Shown here piece after piece: positions 24,082 to 37,100 of a stretch of DNA of 64,000 nucleotides (the first letter of the stretch is position 1; each line of letters starts with the position of its first letter). Source of the stretch: Clavelina lepadiformis (taxonomy: Eukaryota > Chordata > Ascidiacea > Aplousobranchia > Clavelinidae); NCBI RefSeq assembly GCF_947623445.1, contig NC_135245.1:2859501-2923500 (forward strand). Direction: 5' to 3'. Below the pieces are notes generated by a model. The model did no database searches. It was not told the DNA's origin and saw nothing but the letters and a program-made list of their open reading frames with translations. Both the position numbers and the translations under genes were made by a program.

Positions 24082-24370
24082 CGAGTCACAAGTTCTAAAT
24101 GACTCGAATCAAAGTCCAAAAAGACTCGACTGACAATATGACGATAGTGAACGCAAGTAAGACAACTTAAGTAACAAAAATGAATAGGCCTATTTAAAAA
24201 AAAATCCAAATCTCTGCAAAAAGTATTAACCGAACTAATTTGTAGATAGCCATGAAGTCATAGTAACCAATTTGATGCAACACATAGTGTGACCTCAGAC
24301 TAGTTTTTAACTTAAAGCATTCGCTTGACTTCACTTAAGTTACAACTTAAACCGATTCGACTTAAAAGGA
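24050..24370. repeat. Region rich in GACTCGA and related short motifs
   Basis: Repeated ACTCGA and GACTCG words in both orientations (for example the self-complementary TGACTCGAGTCA at 24055-24066), followed by ACTTAAG/CTTAA-rich sequence. Looks like a decayed interspersed repeat. Confidence 0.45.
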
Positions 24371-25074
24371 ATCGGACAAAAATGAATTTCTTGCAACTTT
24401 GGTTTATTAAAGCAAGGTCGACAAACTTCACTGCAGGCGAAGCTTACTGGAGTGTTGGCCTTATATACCTTCGATTGTACAATTTTGTTCGGTGAAATAG
24501 TGACAGACAGTGGTTATCAATCAAATCATATCAAATCATGGATTATAACAATAAAAAATAAACATGATAATCGCTTACTTGGGAATGGAAAATAAGTGGC
24601 TGGGACACGGGAACAGAAACAGTCATTTAAAATTGACTCGACTGCACGTGAAAACGTAGGCAATAAGTGATTACGTAACCCAGCAACGGCGGAACCCGAG
24701 TGGGTGGGCCCACAGGCTAGTGGTGTATGTAGGATTCTTTTTAATGGAAACAAAATTTTTGGAAAGATTGGTCTAAAATTCCTCCTCTGCCCACCCAACC
24801 CAGCATTCGAGGAGGGCAGAAGTTGGCGCTTGTGCGTTCAAAAACTGTTTAAAAGCACTTCAAAAGGAAATGTGTTCTCTTCTCATATTTGTAAGCACAG
24901 TAGTTGGTAATTTATGACACACGTCTTCCTACATGTCATTTGCAATCTATGCGTATAGACTAATAGGCAAATTTAAGTCTAACTGGTAGTCCGAATTTGT
25001 AACTCGAGTTCACTGTGGTCCGATAGCTGCTCGAAAAGCTCTCGTGTATCACTGTTTCAAACCTATAGCCCTAA

Positions 25075-25210
25075 TCTAACCAATAGCAGTTCTGAGTACA
25101 TACTAAAATTTGCTCGTGACGTCACCAACTGCAGCCTGCCATTTTTGATTAGTACTCTGCAATTGGTGACGTCACGTGGTAACTGATCGGTAAAGCATCC
25201 TGCTATTCAA
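25075..25210. repeat. Inverted repeat with paired CRE palindromes
   Basis: The 20-base arms 25115-25134 and 25157-25176 are complementary with one mismatch and a 22-base loop. Each contains a CRE core, TGACGTCA. Weaker complementarity (CAATAGCAG against CTGCTATTCAATAG) continues outside. It could be a tiny MITE or a regulatory hairpin. Confidence 0.6.
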
Positions 25211-26207
25211 TAGGATCGGTAAGGTGCGTGATGATTGATCCTGAGAGTTGAGATAAGTGCTTGGCGAGAGATCCTTTCCTGTAAGATAAGATAAATGCCC
25301 GGTGGTCATCCTACCCTGAAACATAAATGCCCAGTTAGTGATTCTCTCTTTTTAGCAATTCCTAATTTGTTGAAGTTTAGTTTAAATTAACCGTAACTGA
25401 AACCATAATGTTGTCTGCTTGTTTAATTTATGTATAATAACAATATATATAAATATTAACAGTATTGTATTTAACACTAGCCTACATCATGGTAAATACC
25501 TCGCTAAACCGAAGTTTTCTACTTAGTTTGTCACCTACGGTATTTTTCACTTACTAGGTGTCAAACACCGAAAAATGCCATAAAATACTTGTTGCAAAAT
25601 AAACATTGGAATTTTTGGCTTAAAAACCGAAATAACAATATCGTAAAGCTGAAAGCTAAACAGACCCAATAAAATTATATTTTGTTTCTGGGAACCAGGT
25701 TTAGTTTACCAGGTTTCTGGGAACCTCGATCTTGGTCCAAGTAATGCACATACATGCCTAATTTAAGGCACGAACTGTATTTGACTATGTCTTCACTTTT
25801 TTTAAAAGATCAACGTTTGTGTGCATTCTCGCTGTACGACCCAGACTTCTTCATCAAGGCAGAAGACTACTAACATGACCACAAGAAACCTCTGTTGTTT
25901 GAGCATACCACTTGCTGATCTACTTAACTTGGTTTTTAAAAAAAATATTTTTTAAATTTTGAAATCTTCCACTTTCATCTGTTTGTTAGTTAGTTGTCTG
26001 TAAATGTAATTTACAGAGTAGTCATGAAGAGACCACCTAAATATATGGCCATGGACAGGAAAATGCGTCAAACTTTATTCGCAATCCACTTTTGCATACG
26101 CAAAACGTGTACAGTGTACACGCGTATTTACGTACGTAAACGTACTAGTTCAGTCGCTTCTTGCGCACAAAACTCATGACAGGTTTTATGCGCCTTTGCC
26201 CTGCATT
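25211..26207. other. No gene seen
   Basis: AT-rich. On the minus strand near 25850 the words TTGATGAAGAAGTCTGG and TCGTACAGCGAGAA resemble a decayed end of a repeat of the CTGANGA type seen elsewhere in the window. Confidence 0.3.
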
Positions 26208-26633
26208 CCCAGTATGGGGAAGGGCCGATTCGAACCCAAACCCGAATAGATTTGCCGAATATCGTCTTTGTAAATACACAAATACTGACAATGGCGAACC
26301 CGAATACAATATTACTTATAAATTCACTAACATCGGTAAGAAATGATAATCTAGCTTCACGACAAAGTTAAAATAGGGTTAGCAATACTTACAATGAAAG
26401 TCATTTTCCTAACGATTTTGCTTTTTCAATCGTTTTTTAAACATTATTTTTTGAAAGAAATTGATTTTTTATCGATTACGTCATGTTACAAGCAAGACTT
26501 GATAACTTTTGGATAAAATTTTATTGTTTGGTTCTAATACGAATAGATTCGGGGTTTGTTCATGTAGATCTACCTGATATTCGGGTTCGTACGAACCAGA
26601 ATAATCTTCTTTGCGGCACATCCCTACACAGTA
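26208..26633. mobile_element. Possible decayed hAT-like MITE
   Basis: Left end CAGTATGGGGAAGGGCCGA and the reverse complement of the right end, GTGTAGGGATGTGCCG, share the GGG..GNGCCG pattern. Both sides carry GAACCCGAAT words in opposite orientation. No target-site duplication found. Confidence 0.35.
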
Positions 26634-27603
26634 TACGAAACAACTTGTGTAAATGGTTAAGGTGCTGTTGCTGACAGTACAACATTTACCTTTCAACATT
26701 CATCTAGTCGGTTACGACTGAACCTAGTCAACATAGTCTTGTAGTTAGGCCGATTTTGGAACCGGCAATCGAAATATCATAGTGAATTTAGCAGCTTTAT
26801 TCATGATATTCGGTCACTATCACCTTCTTCTGTTCGCCTTGCTGGCGGTATGTAATCGGCGCAGGAAGCTTTTGAAATCTAAGCAAATGTTTCGCTTCTA
26901 AAGTGAAGACTGTTTGCATCGCGAGCGTTGTTAGTATAAAATTGGAAACTTTAATGGTTACTTACGACCCGCTAATTGAATTACTTTTACTTGCACCCCA
27001 TTGCTGTAATTTATGCGTAGGATGTGGGTTCGACAAATATTTGCAAATCGACATTTGGGAACACGTGCCATGCTCGATCCACATTTAAGACGTGATGAAT
27101 AACTCTTTTTTATATATTACCGCAAGCATGGGGAAGACTTTGACGAGTTGTTGTTAGTCTAGCCATACTCATTCAAAAGAAACATTTTTGGCAAATGGCG
27201 ACTCCTTTGCAGTGTACTACAGAGTAAGTGATAAATGGAAACTTCATTGGAAAAATTGTGCCAAAAAAGTTGTATCTACTAGAAGGGGTGGCGTGAAACT
27301 GAAAATAATTGAAAAACTTGGGGAATCAAGATGAATGCAGGCGTTAATTTTCATACCAGTATTCATACAACATTCGTCAAGCGATGATTCATTGAAATGA
27401 TCATTGCATAGCGGCTCACTGTAATAAATTATGACATCGAAACGATCTTCGCCAAGAACATTGTCAAAATTGCTGTCAGTTCTACAAAGACAAAATAAAA
27501 GCAACCACTATAAATTCAGTCAACTTCTAGTTATTCTAGAAAATGTACAATCTTAAATGTATATACAGTAGTTGAGCACTTCATTCAAGCACTTCACAAA
27601 AAA

Positions 27604-27864
27604 ATGAATACTGCTGATGTTAAAGCATGTCATTTAGCCAAAACAATTGATTTAATAAATGCCAGGTTTCAAATTTGTCAACTTTATCTGGCCCAGTTAC
27701 TGCAAGCTGGTATACCGGCTATTAGCTTGCCTGCCATCTTTACCACTTCGACTCCTGCTATTGGTGACGTCATGTCGTTATTGATTGGTGATTTAGAAAG
27801 GCAAGGTCGTAATCAAAAACAGGGTGCTATTGTTATTGTTGAAAAACTAGCCAAAAAGCAATAA
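27604..27864 (+). CDS. Small hypothetical protein, 86 residues
   Basis: The frame begins MNTADVKACHLAKTIDL and ends EKLAKKQ. The frame stays open upstream to about 27519, so this could be the last exon of a longer gene (acceptor-like attcag near there). Composition is amphipathic with a hydrophobic middle (AGIPAISLPAIFTT). No family recognised. Codon usage looks coding-like, but nothing else supports it. Confidence 0.35.
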   Translation: MNTADVKACHLAKTIDLINARFQICQLYLAQLLQAGIPAISLPAIFTTSTPAIGDVMSLLIGDLERQGRNQKQGAIVIVEKLAKKQ

Positions 27865-27897
27865 TATAGTTGTGCTATAAAATGGCAGGTTAACCAC

Positions 27898-28137
27898 TTA
27901 AATCTTTAATAAATAACCAGTTGCGTGACCTGCTTGTGGTGAAATGGTTACTTCCACTTTGAAAAGTAAGTTTCGAGTTTCGTTTGCAGGAAATGTCGTG
28001 ATTTCAACATAAAATCCACAATTTTTACATAAATTCAAAAATATGTTTTGTGGAATTTCTATGATTCGTATGATACCGCAGGATTGCGCCGGACCTCCAC
28101 ACACAACAGGTTTCGAGCTTATGATAGACCTAAGCAT
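27898..28137 (-). CDS. Small hypothetical protein, 79 residues, convergent with its neighbour
   Basis: The minus-strand frame contains five cysteines (CGGPAQSCGIIR, NLCKNCGFYVEITTFPANE) and ends 33 bases from the stop of the plus-strand ORF at 27604-27864. A further minus-strand segment at about 27355-27487 has a good acceptor (ctttgtag) and donor (GTATGA) around DRFDVIIYYSEPLCNDHF, and could be another exon. Not recognised; support is weak. Confidence 0.3.
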   Translation of the reverse strand: MLRSIISSKPVVCGGPAQSCGIIRIIEIPQNIFLNLCKNCGFYVEITTFPANETRNLLFKVEVTISPQAGHATGYLLKI

Positions 28138-31100
28138 ACTTGAAGGATTCCCTTTTAAAAGTACCTTTACTTTTCTGCGTAAGACTATACCTTTACTTAG
28201 ATTACCTTGAAGTAATTAACGGTCTGAGGCTGTACAGTATAGTAATTAACTCCTAAGTTCCCTTGGTTTCATATAGGCCTATATACCGTAGCCTAAATTG
28301 TATCTGGTAAATGTTAGGCTGTGATTCTGGGACACCCCTGGCCCCGTGCCCCTCTGTGCCTCTATCCCAGGTTTCCCGTAGCCTAACTATTTAAAGTTAA
28401 AACGAGGTTTAATTGATCCCAATTTTTTTAAACCTCATCTTTTGAGGTGCTTATCCATAAGGACCAGGATAAGATATACCGGTACCTTCTGAAAATATCT
28501 AGCTTTGGAGTAGGCCTAAGTATAGTTGAGGTAATTAGATAAATAGTGTGAGATGATCTTGATTTATGATAATGATATCTCAAGTGGTTGCCAAAGTTAG
28601 ATGTCTGATATTAAATGTCGAATGTGAAATATAACTATGTATAAGACTAGGCTAGCGTATAGGCTAGCTTAGTACTGAAATTTTTCTCAAACTTTTTACG
28701 GTTTTCAACAAAAAACACCCTTCTGATGCCTTCCTAATTTTTAAGCATATTTTTGGGTATACTCTCAGAGTGCATATAGGCATAACATTGTTGACATGAT
28801 AGCTCTACTGGAAAGTTTGCTTTCAGTGCAACATTAAATGCCAAAATTTGCGCCAAACTAAAAAAACATTTAGCCTATAATATAGATTATTGGGCAAAAC
28901 GACGAGTCTATGCCAGAAAATTAGTGCTGAAACCAAGTTTCATCCAGCACATCATACAAACTTTAACTAGCTATCATTACAAACTAGCAATAGGCTATGG
29001 GGTGTGACGCTGATGCATTTGTCAGTTTGTATGAGTTGTATACTAAACCCCTATTACTCAAAATATAATCTGTCATTTTATTACTAACTTGACTAGACCC
29101 AAATTGCAGAGCTGCTTTACTCGAGTAAACTATACTTGTACTAAAATTAGTAGGCCTACTTATACAGCTCTGCCAAATTGTTTAGCATAATATACGCTTT
29201 TCAATTAGCCCTAACCACCACTATTTCTTTGGAGGCACGATTTTTTTTGATCACCTGTACTTACCAATGAGAATTGTCAACGGCCTGGGCGTTCTAGACA
29301 TCAGATTGTAAAAGTTTCACTCAGTTGAGTAGCATATGAATTTCTTTACTCGATAAAGAAACAATATTGAAAATATGTTGCCCAATTCTTATTTTACAGC
29401 AGTTTCAATCCTGTGCACTAAACTTGTTTGATATGACGACATGATACGAAGCCAGCAAAGCAGGCAGCGTAAAGTGCGTGAGAATCTATGTGGTATCTAC
29501 AGCATTTCACATCAACTAGTTTCATCTTGCATTACAAGAAAAGTTTAAAATAATACATCAGAAGTAAATAACAACTGAATTACTATTTTACACCCACAGC
29601 AGATATGTGTTCATGAATTTTTGTTTTCTAATATGCAGTGTATATCGCCATGCAGTAGCATACTAAAACTTTCTACAGGCAGTCATTTAATCACTTTCCA
29701 GTAACTAGTTAATCTTAGAAACAGAAACAAATTGTCCTAGTCCAAAGATCTAACTGAGTCACTCTCTGGAGTCTTGAATTCAGTAGAAAATTATTCAAAG
29801 TAATCTTTGATTTTAGCAGGACATCTACATTGATTTGTATTTCAAAACATAACTTAACATTATGTTTAAAAGTTTAAAGCCCCACACTCTTCACCACCAT
29901 GTTTGTCAATCAAAATTTTCTTACTTTAACTTGTTTCAAGGCTAGGTTAGAGGGCAGCATGACTGGCTTACTGGAAGGTATGAAGCTAGTACAGGTAGGG
30001 CAGTTTTAAAGAGAAATCATTCATTAGAAGCCAAGAAAACTCTATACTTTACATTCTTCTAAACTCCAATACAGACTTGAGACTTTCCATTATTGGAAAG
30101 TTTGCTTACTGTGCAGGCTGGCATATAATTGAAAACAAGGTGTGAATAATTGTTTTAGTTTTTTGGCTTGTTGTATGATCCGTAACCTTCCGTGTAAAGG
30201 TTTGCTTTACCCAAAATCTGGTCACTCCCTTATTTTCGCAAGACTTATGCCAGTGTTGTTATATTGAAGAATAAATTGCTGTGCCATTAAAAGGAAGAAC
30301 GATAATATGATAGCTAATGATTAAAAGTCATTATTGTTTAGTAATTTAGCAAACTTGCATCGTATGCTAAACTTTTAGTTGTAAATTAATAAATCTCCTG
30401 TCACTGTCTGTACAGGTAGTAATATGTAGACTTGCAGACCACTGCAGTATTGCTAGTGGTTATGTTCCAACTCCATCAGTTAATTGTTTAACCTTGAGCT
30501 CTTTCATTAAGCTTTGTACCAGACTTCTAATTATTAGTGTTGTAGTTAGCTAGTTTCTGAAAATAAGCCGATCAACTCAACCGGTTACATGTGATTAAGT
30601 TTTCAGCATAAAACTATTTCCATTTTGTGTATAATAATTTATGAGTTGTGACAGTGGCAATTAACGAGCATGTTACAAGGTCTTGTGAAATCTTGTTTTG
30701 CTTTTTCATAACTGCTCTATATACATCGTATGTTGAGTTGTTGCAGTTTATAAATATAGTGATTTTGTGATACTGTATATGTAAATAATCATTTTCCGAT
30801 ATCTGCAACAGCAAAATTAGGATAGGGCCTTCATAGAATGCAATCAAGATTCTATGTTTAAGAACTAGTAAGACTTGAGCTTAGTGAAGTTATGTTATGT
30901 AAACAACAAACTTGAATTTGATTTTGTAACTTAGGTAATCTATCTTACCAATAGACCTATATATATGTGTGTGTGCGTGTCTGTCATTATAACCTTGTAT
31001 CAATTCCTGTATTTTTCAGATATTACACAAAGCTTAAGCAAAAAACTTCCTGTAAATATTTGACATTGCTAATTGCCTTGTTTCGGCCACTGGCCCAACA

Positions 31101-31166
31101 TAGGCAGTTGATCACAGATTAATTTATACTTGAATTTGCGCATAGCATTAGAGACTAACTTGTCCA
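28138..31166. other. Long AT-rich flank upstream of ELL
   Basis: No ORF with recognisable content on either strand. Three exact TAGGCCTA motifs (28274, 28511, 29151). The ELL promoter and 5' UTR should lie near its right end but no element can be assigned. Confidence 0.4.
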
Positions 31167-34100
31167 ATGGCAATAGAGCTCTATGAAGGAGAGTACGCTT
31201 TACAACAAAATGCTCCTAAGAAGACTGTTTTGCAGTTGAAGCTCACTGATTCTGCGTTAAATGCAATAGAATTATTCCAGAATAAAGCGGTGGGTGGAAT
31301 TATTATCTCAGAACTCAGAAGTATCTGTGTGTTGGCCCCATTGCATTGTCACAAATGCTTCACTATAAAAATATGTTGCCTCACTGTTATTTTTATTAAT
31401 ATTTTTGCTTACTTTAATTTAATGATTGATTTCTAATGGTGTTAGACAGAGCTAGAATTACTGCATTTATGTTGCAATAAAATGTTTTATTCCATAGTTG
31501 TTTTATAGCTTGTTCAGTTACCATTAACTGGGTAGCTACCAGCACCGTCATATCATGTTTCAACACAAAACGTGAGCCAATTCATATTATTCGTGCAACT
31601 GCAAGAATTTAATTGACATTTATGTGTTGCGTAACATTAAACAACGGAAGCCAACTTAAATCTTGAAATGTGATTATTAAGTTAGTGGAAGATAGAAATA
31701 CAGTTTGGTGTAAAACTTCATTTTTTGAGAACTTCTTGATTACATTAGCATAACTCTACTGTGCAAATGTCTTTTTTTTTTTCACTTGCAACTTCTTGTA
31801 TTTGAAAGCATGCAAATTTTTATTTTCAGGTCAATTACTAATTTCAGATTTTTTGTATTTTAAATGGTATGGCCAACGATAAGGTCATGCATAATTCATA
31901 CATTGCATCCATAATAATATTCATAATTACCAGAATGGATTAAGTTTAAGTAGATTAATGTAAGACACTTCTTCAGCAAGTTCAGCATGTTGTATTGTAT
32001 AGTGTGTAACATGCATAAAGTCCTATTGGATGCGATGTATGACTACCGTACTACAATAACAACATCGCACAAGAAATAGTAATTTGTTAGCATTTGCAAA
32101 TAAATCAACCAAGAGTCACAGTTCAAAATTACAGTTTACAAGGTTAAAGGTCAAAATTCTCAATAACTCGAAATTGAAAAAATTTATTTACATAACTTAC
32201 ACCCAAGTTGAACTCTTTCAGACTTCCATGTGGACTTCAGTTGTCATTTATGTCGCAATAAAATTCTATTAAAATGTACCAACAGTAAGGAGAATAGCAT
32301 TTGGTGGCAAAGTTTAGGTCCGTTATGCCTCAACAGGTTTGTAATCACTGCATCAATGTGCAGTAGCATGCTATTGGTTGGCATCATTTGCTTTTCTCCA
32401 GCAACTCAATGTTAATATTCAATTATTTTGTATAAAGAAGCCTTGAAAATTATGACATATATATAATTGTTTAAGTAAACCTTGTTGATGTATTTAATCA
32501 GAAATCACTAACTTGCCTTTTAGTGGAGAAGTTATATATTAGGTCAGTGTAAAATCAAAGTTTACATTACCAGTACTTACATATTTTCAAAATGTTTGAT
32601 TAGGACAAAAATTTGGTTGCACTATTGATAAGTAATTAATTGATTGTATGAGATAAATCTTAAGCCTCAACTTTTTTAATATTACTTTGACTGTTTAATG
32701 CTGTACGTTCGAATTAAATGTATCATATTAAGATAACTCCAACTATCTCAATTTATTTACACAGCTATACCATAATCACAGTGCCCTAGGCACATTAAGT
32801 AGACTTAAGTTACGCTTATTATTCTGCTTATAAAATGTTTTTGTTGTAAGCTTGTCGCTTATTCAGCCGCTCAGTTATTGTTCATAAAAATAGATATTGC
32901 AACCGTATCGAAAATCAAATAAAACCTTGCTTCGATCTTATATGATAAGTTAATTGGTATGATTAACATAGTCGCTGTATTACAAGGAAAATACAGCTTG
33001 CTTTTTATTGCATGCCATTGTCAATTGTGTAGCATGTAAGTTCGTTGACAACTTTGGGGGACAACAAAACTCTGAGCACTAAAGTCATGAGAAAGGAACA
33101 TTTGCCATAAATAAATGATCTTTTTTTAACTCTAGAGTAAAGGAAGTGACACATGTTTACGGCCATATTTCTTGAGTTAACTATATATATATATGTAGCT
33201 TATTTACTTCCCCAAACAGCAGATAACCATGCTGAAAGAAATTTGAAAAATTTGAATCGCAAACCGGCATTAAATCATGCTATAAAAGAAACAGCACTAC
33301 TGCTTCTGTCAGCTAGAAATTGAACAATCTTCTTAGCTACAATACAACTCGATTAGTTAAACTGGATGCAGAATAACGGTCATTAGCATACATGCTTACA
33401 TAAGCTTAAATGTTAAACCGGGATTGGAAAGTTTGGTCTGAGTCATACTTCCACCAGTGTTCTCGTACTTTTATCATAATTTTGCCAGTTGGGTTGTGTT
33501 TATGGTATGTTTTATAGTTATGGTTGTCTATTTCATGAAACACAAAGTACATTTAAGGATCAACCTTCTTATTTTCAAACTGCAAACAATTCCCTGATCA
33601 CAGTATTACAGTGTATTGTCTAAATGTTATAATTTTATCGGTATCATAAGCTAAAAAGAGGAAGTACAATTTTAGATTGGAACAATTGAAGTGACATGCT
33701 TTGAACTGTGTCATGATTCTATTTTAAAATTACAAATTGAGACAGACTTGATGCAATCGCTTGCGTAAACAAAGTGTTCGTTACTGGCATCTGTCCCGGG
33801 TCTTATGTTGATATAAACTAAAAATACCTGGTTTCTTTAAACAGTATCTGGTTATTTACAGTACCATTCTTTGACACCAACGCACCTACTCCATATACAG
33901 TAACACATTTGCACTTGTGACGTTAATAGTTCACATAAATTTAACGTTTTGTTATGAGAAATGCTATTGTTTTATTTTCCATGTGTTTATGTACTTTTTT
34001 TGCTGATAAATTTGCATAGAAACTGGTACGACAAGAATCATATTGATATCTTCCATTGTTATATTATTTATTTTAAAGCGTATTAAAAAAGAACTTCGAA

Positions 34101-37100
34101 ATCTTTACATTTTCGCAGACCTGTTTGATGCTTTCCAGAAAATCAATTGCACACTTTTTATTCATTTGAGTTCACTAATCATAGTTTTGTATGTCAAGTT
34201 AAAATCAGCCTTTGTTATCTGTCCTAAGAAAGACTTTTATTTTCATTTTGTAGGTCGACTGTAGATGGAAACCAGCCATTCAGTTTGAAGGCAATCAAGG
34301 GGTAAGTGGAAAAAGTAATTACCTAAGTAACGTTTTTCAATCTGTCTGGCTTCAGCTATTTCTGACAAAGCTTTGATCTGTGATCGTTTACCAAGACATT
34401 TATTACCACGTTGTTTAAAAGTAGTAAACCAGTAAATGTAACCATATCATTTGCCATGATCCCCGTACAACGGGTCACATTATGAATGGAAAGATAGGGC
34501 ATGTGTCTGCTTGAATAAGCCCCATCATATACACTGTACGTTACACATGGCTTACGTGCGCAAGTGTCAGAACTTCTGTTTTTCAAGGCATTTTCAGCAT
34601 GGTAATAAATAAGACATGTCCCTTAATTTGTAATAACGTATTTTGACGTTTGCCAGTACCATAAATGAACAATCACATTTGGACAAGTCAGGCAAGCATG
34701 CTGTTACAACGGCTAATCTTTGCGGATGATGGTGAGGTAATACGGACTGCGATGAAGAAATTTGAAAAACAAAGCCTTTTTATACGCATTCACCTTCCGT
34801 TGTTTGCTCAAGTTTCCAAACGTTGATTATGCTTGAATTAGCGTCAGTTGTTTACCAACTTCCCGTTCAATTGCGCATTTTTGATTGAAGATAAACCTGA
34901 ATTTGGTCTTCTGCTTTCCAACGTGTTTGGAGAAAGTCACATTTCGGTCAAAAGTTGCCACCGTTCCGCAACACTAACTCTGTGATATTTGTTCACAGAC
35001 CTGCGCGTAAACAAACATTGAAACAACATATTAAAGCCTGGACCAATGTATCACTAAGTACAATTATATACTTAGTCCAGTGAAAAAGCAAGCCAATATG
35101 CAATTTGATACCGTTCAATTGAAGCTAACCTAAACAGCGCAAAGCTCCAAACTTTGGACCAGGTAAAAAGCAAAATGTTTCTTGTTAGCAGCCGCGTTGT
35201 GTGAGGTTCCCTTGCCCTAATAACCGCACAGAAACCGAAGCACAGACGACTTGTTTTCCCTTGTCGACCCGTGCTTTAGGTTTTTAACACTGAAGAAGAT
35301 ATATTTCCGTGCTACGTAAGGGATGCTTTTTATGGATGAAATAAAACCTCGTAGGAGACGTTTCTTGGGTTTTTTGTTGTAAAATTTCATTTCAAAACAA
35401 AAGTTATTTTGATATTTTCCGCCGTTACTGGTTTAGGTGTTATATAGAAGGCAAAAACTTTGGTTTCGACTTGATGTGGTGTCTAAGTTATGGATCTAAG
35501 GTCTGAATGCCCGCTTTTCGTTATTGCCTGAATGGCGACGAACATCTCGTATTGACAAGATTCCTTAATGGTCTTTTTCTGGATTAATTATTAACCACTG
35601 CTGGCAATTTCACTGCCTCAATTTTTGATGGTATTACCATTACCTCGAGTGCTGGATCTCGCATACTGTCGTTTTATTAAAAGTCGTTCATTTAATCGGG
35701 ATACCTTTGTATTTGTCCAATTAAGATCTTTAGTCCGCCATTTTGAGCTTACCGGGAACGGAAGTAGCATTATTAGTTAATAACAAGTTGTTATGTTTTG
35801 TTGATGCTGTATAATACATTTTTGACAAATAATTTATACACCTTTGTAATAAACATCCTTTAAAAATACAATTTTTTTTCCATCACATTGTGGTTTACCA
35901 TAATGCGTCATACTGGTTCAGTGAGAGAAAATTCTGGGTAATACTTTGAACCCATCACCGCGACACACCTACTGTATGTCGCGTAAATAAGTAAAAATTT
36001 CTTCTCACTTCATTGGCTTGACTCGTCACGTCTTTGGGAAATCCCCTTTTGGAATATTCTCATTCCGATTTGACACGGTTGGAATTTTCAATCGCCAAGG
36101 TATCGGACAATCGGCAGGCGCGGTTATTTTACGACGGTAGACAATGGGATAATAATTAATGACCACACATGGGGATACCGGATGTTATTTGAATGTTGTC
36201 TTGAGCCTAACCGACAAAATGTTTACCGCAGAACATACAAATTCCGACCGGCGATGGCGTTGAAACGCAAACCTTCACATTTCAACTTGCCTCACTAGCA
36301 CATGCAGATTCGGTAAACTGTGTACAGCAATATCATTCCAGGTGATTATATTTAATAAATGCATGTTATGTTTACATGCTCAGTTTACTGGTAATTAGTT
36401 GATATAGCGTTCTAGGAAATATCGCAAGAAATCGACCTTAAAACCGTTTTCAATATCCACCGTGTTTTTTGCGCTCTTTCTGAAGCAACATCGTTTTATA
36501 TGTTGTAGAACGGCCGCGGGACAGATCGCGATAGTCGGCGGAATCCAACAGAAGATCACGATCAATGCTAATGATGACTCGTACAACGTCACAAGAAAGA
36601 AGATGACGTTTGTGAAGGAGCAGGAACAAAAGATTAGGTAAATTTCAAAAAACGATCATCATGATATTTCGAAAGAAACTATGACTTACTGTACTAAGCG
36701 AAGTTTGACAAACAACCATGCTCATTCCAAGTTCAAGTCAGTTTCGCGAATTAATGCGGGGAGTTTGCGGGCAAGTAATCGGCCACGCAATACGGTAGAA
36801 CGTGAACGCGCTAATGTGTCAGTTTGTACCATCCATTGCGTCACTTGATTGGCGACATACATTTGTGGGGATGTTGTCGGAGTGATGAAATGATAGTAAT
36901 TATAATTGCAATTGTGATAGGTTCAAACTTGTTTAAAAATCTCATTTTACAAGAAGAATCGTTGCTAAGTCTTTGCAGTTTAATTAAGTTGTTTGGAACG
37001 GGAATACAGTTGGTGGTTATCGTGACTGCGGAAAGCTTGTTGCCATTCCCACTTCTTACTGACTTGCTGTGGCAGAATACAAGCATTGAATTTATATCGA

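Noticed and set aside
26960-27088. Minus-strand WIEHGTCSQ, resembling the HGTC motif of RNase T2
   Set aside because: No WTIHGLWP-type first motif in any plausible exon upstream, no proper acceptor before it, and the surrounding sequence is repeat-like; taken as chance.
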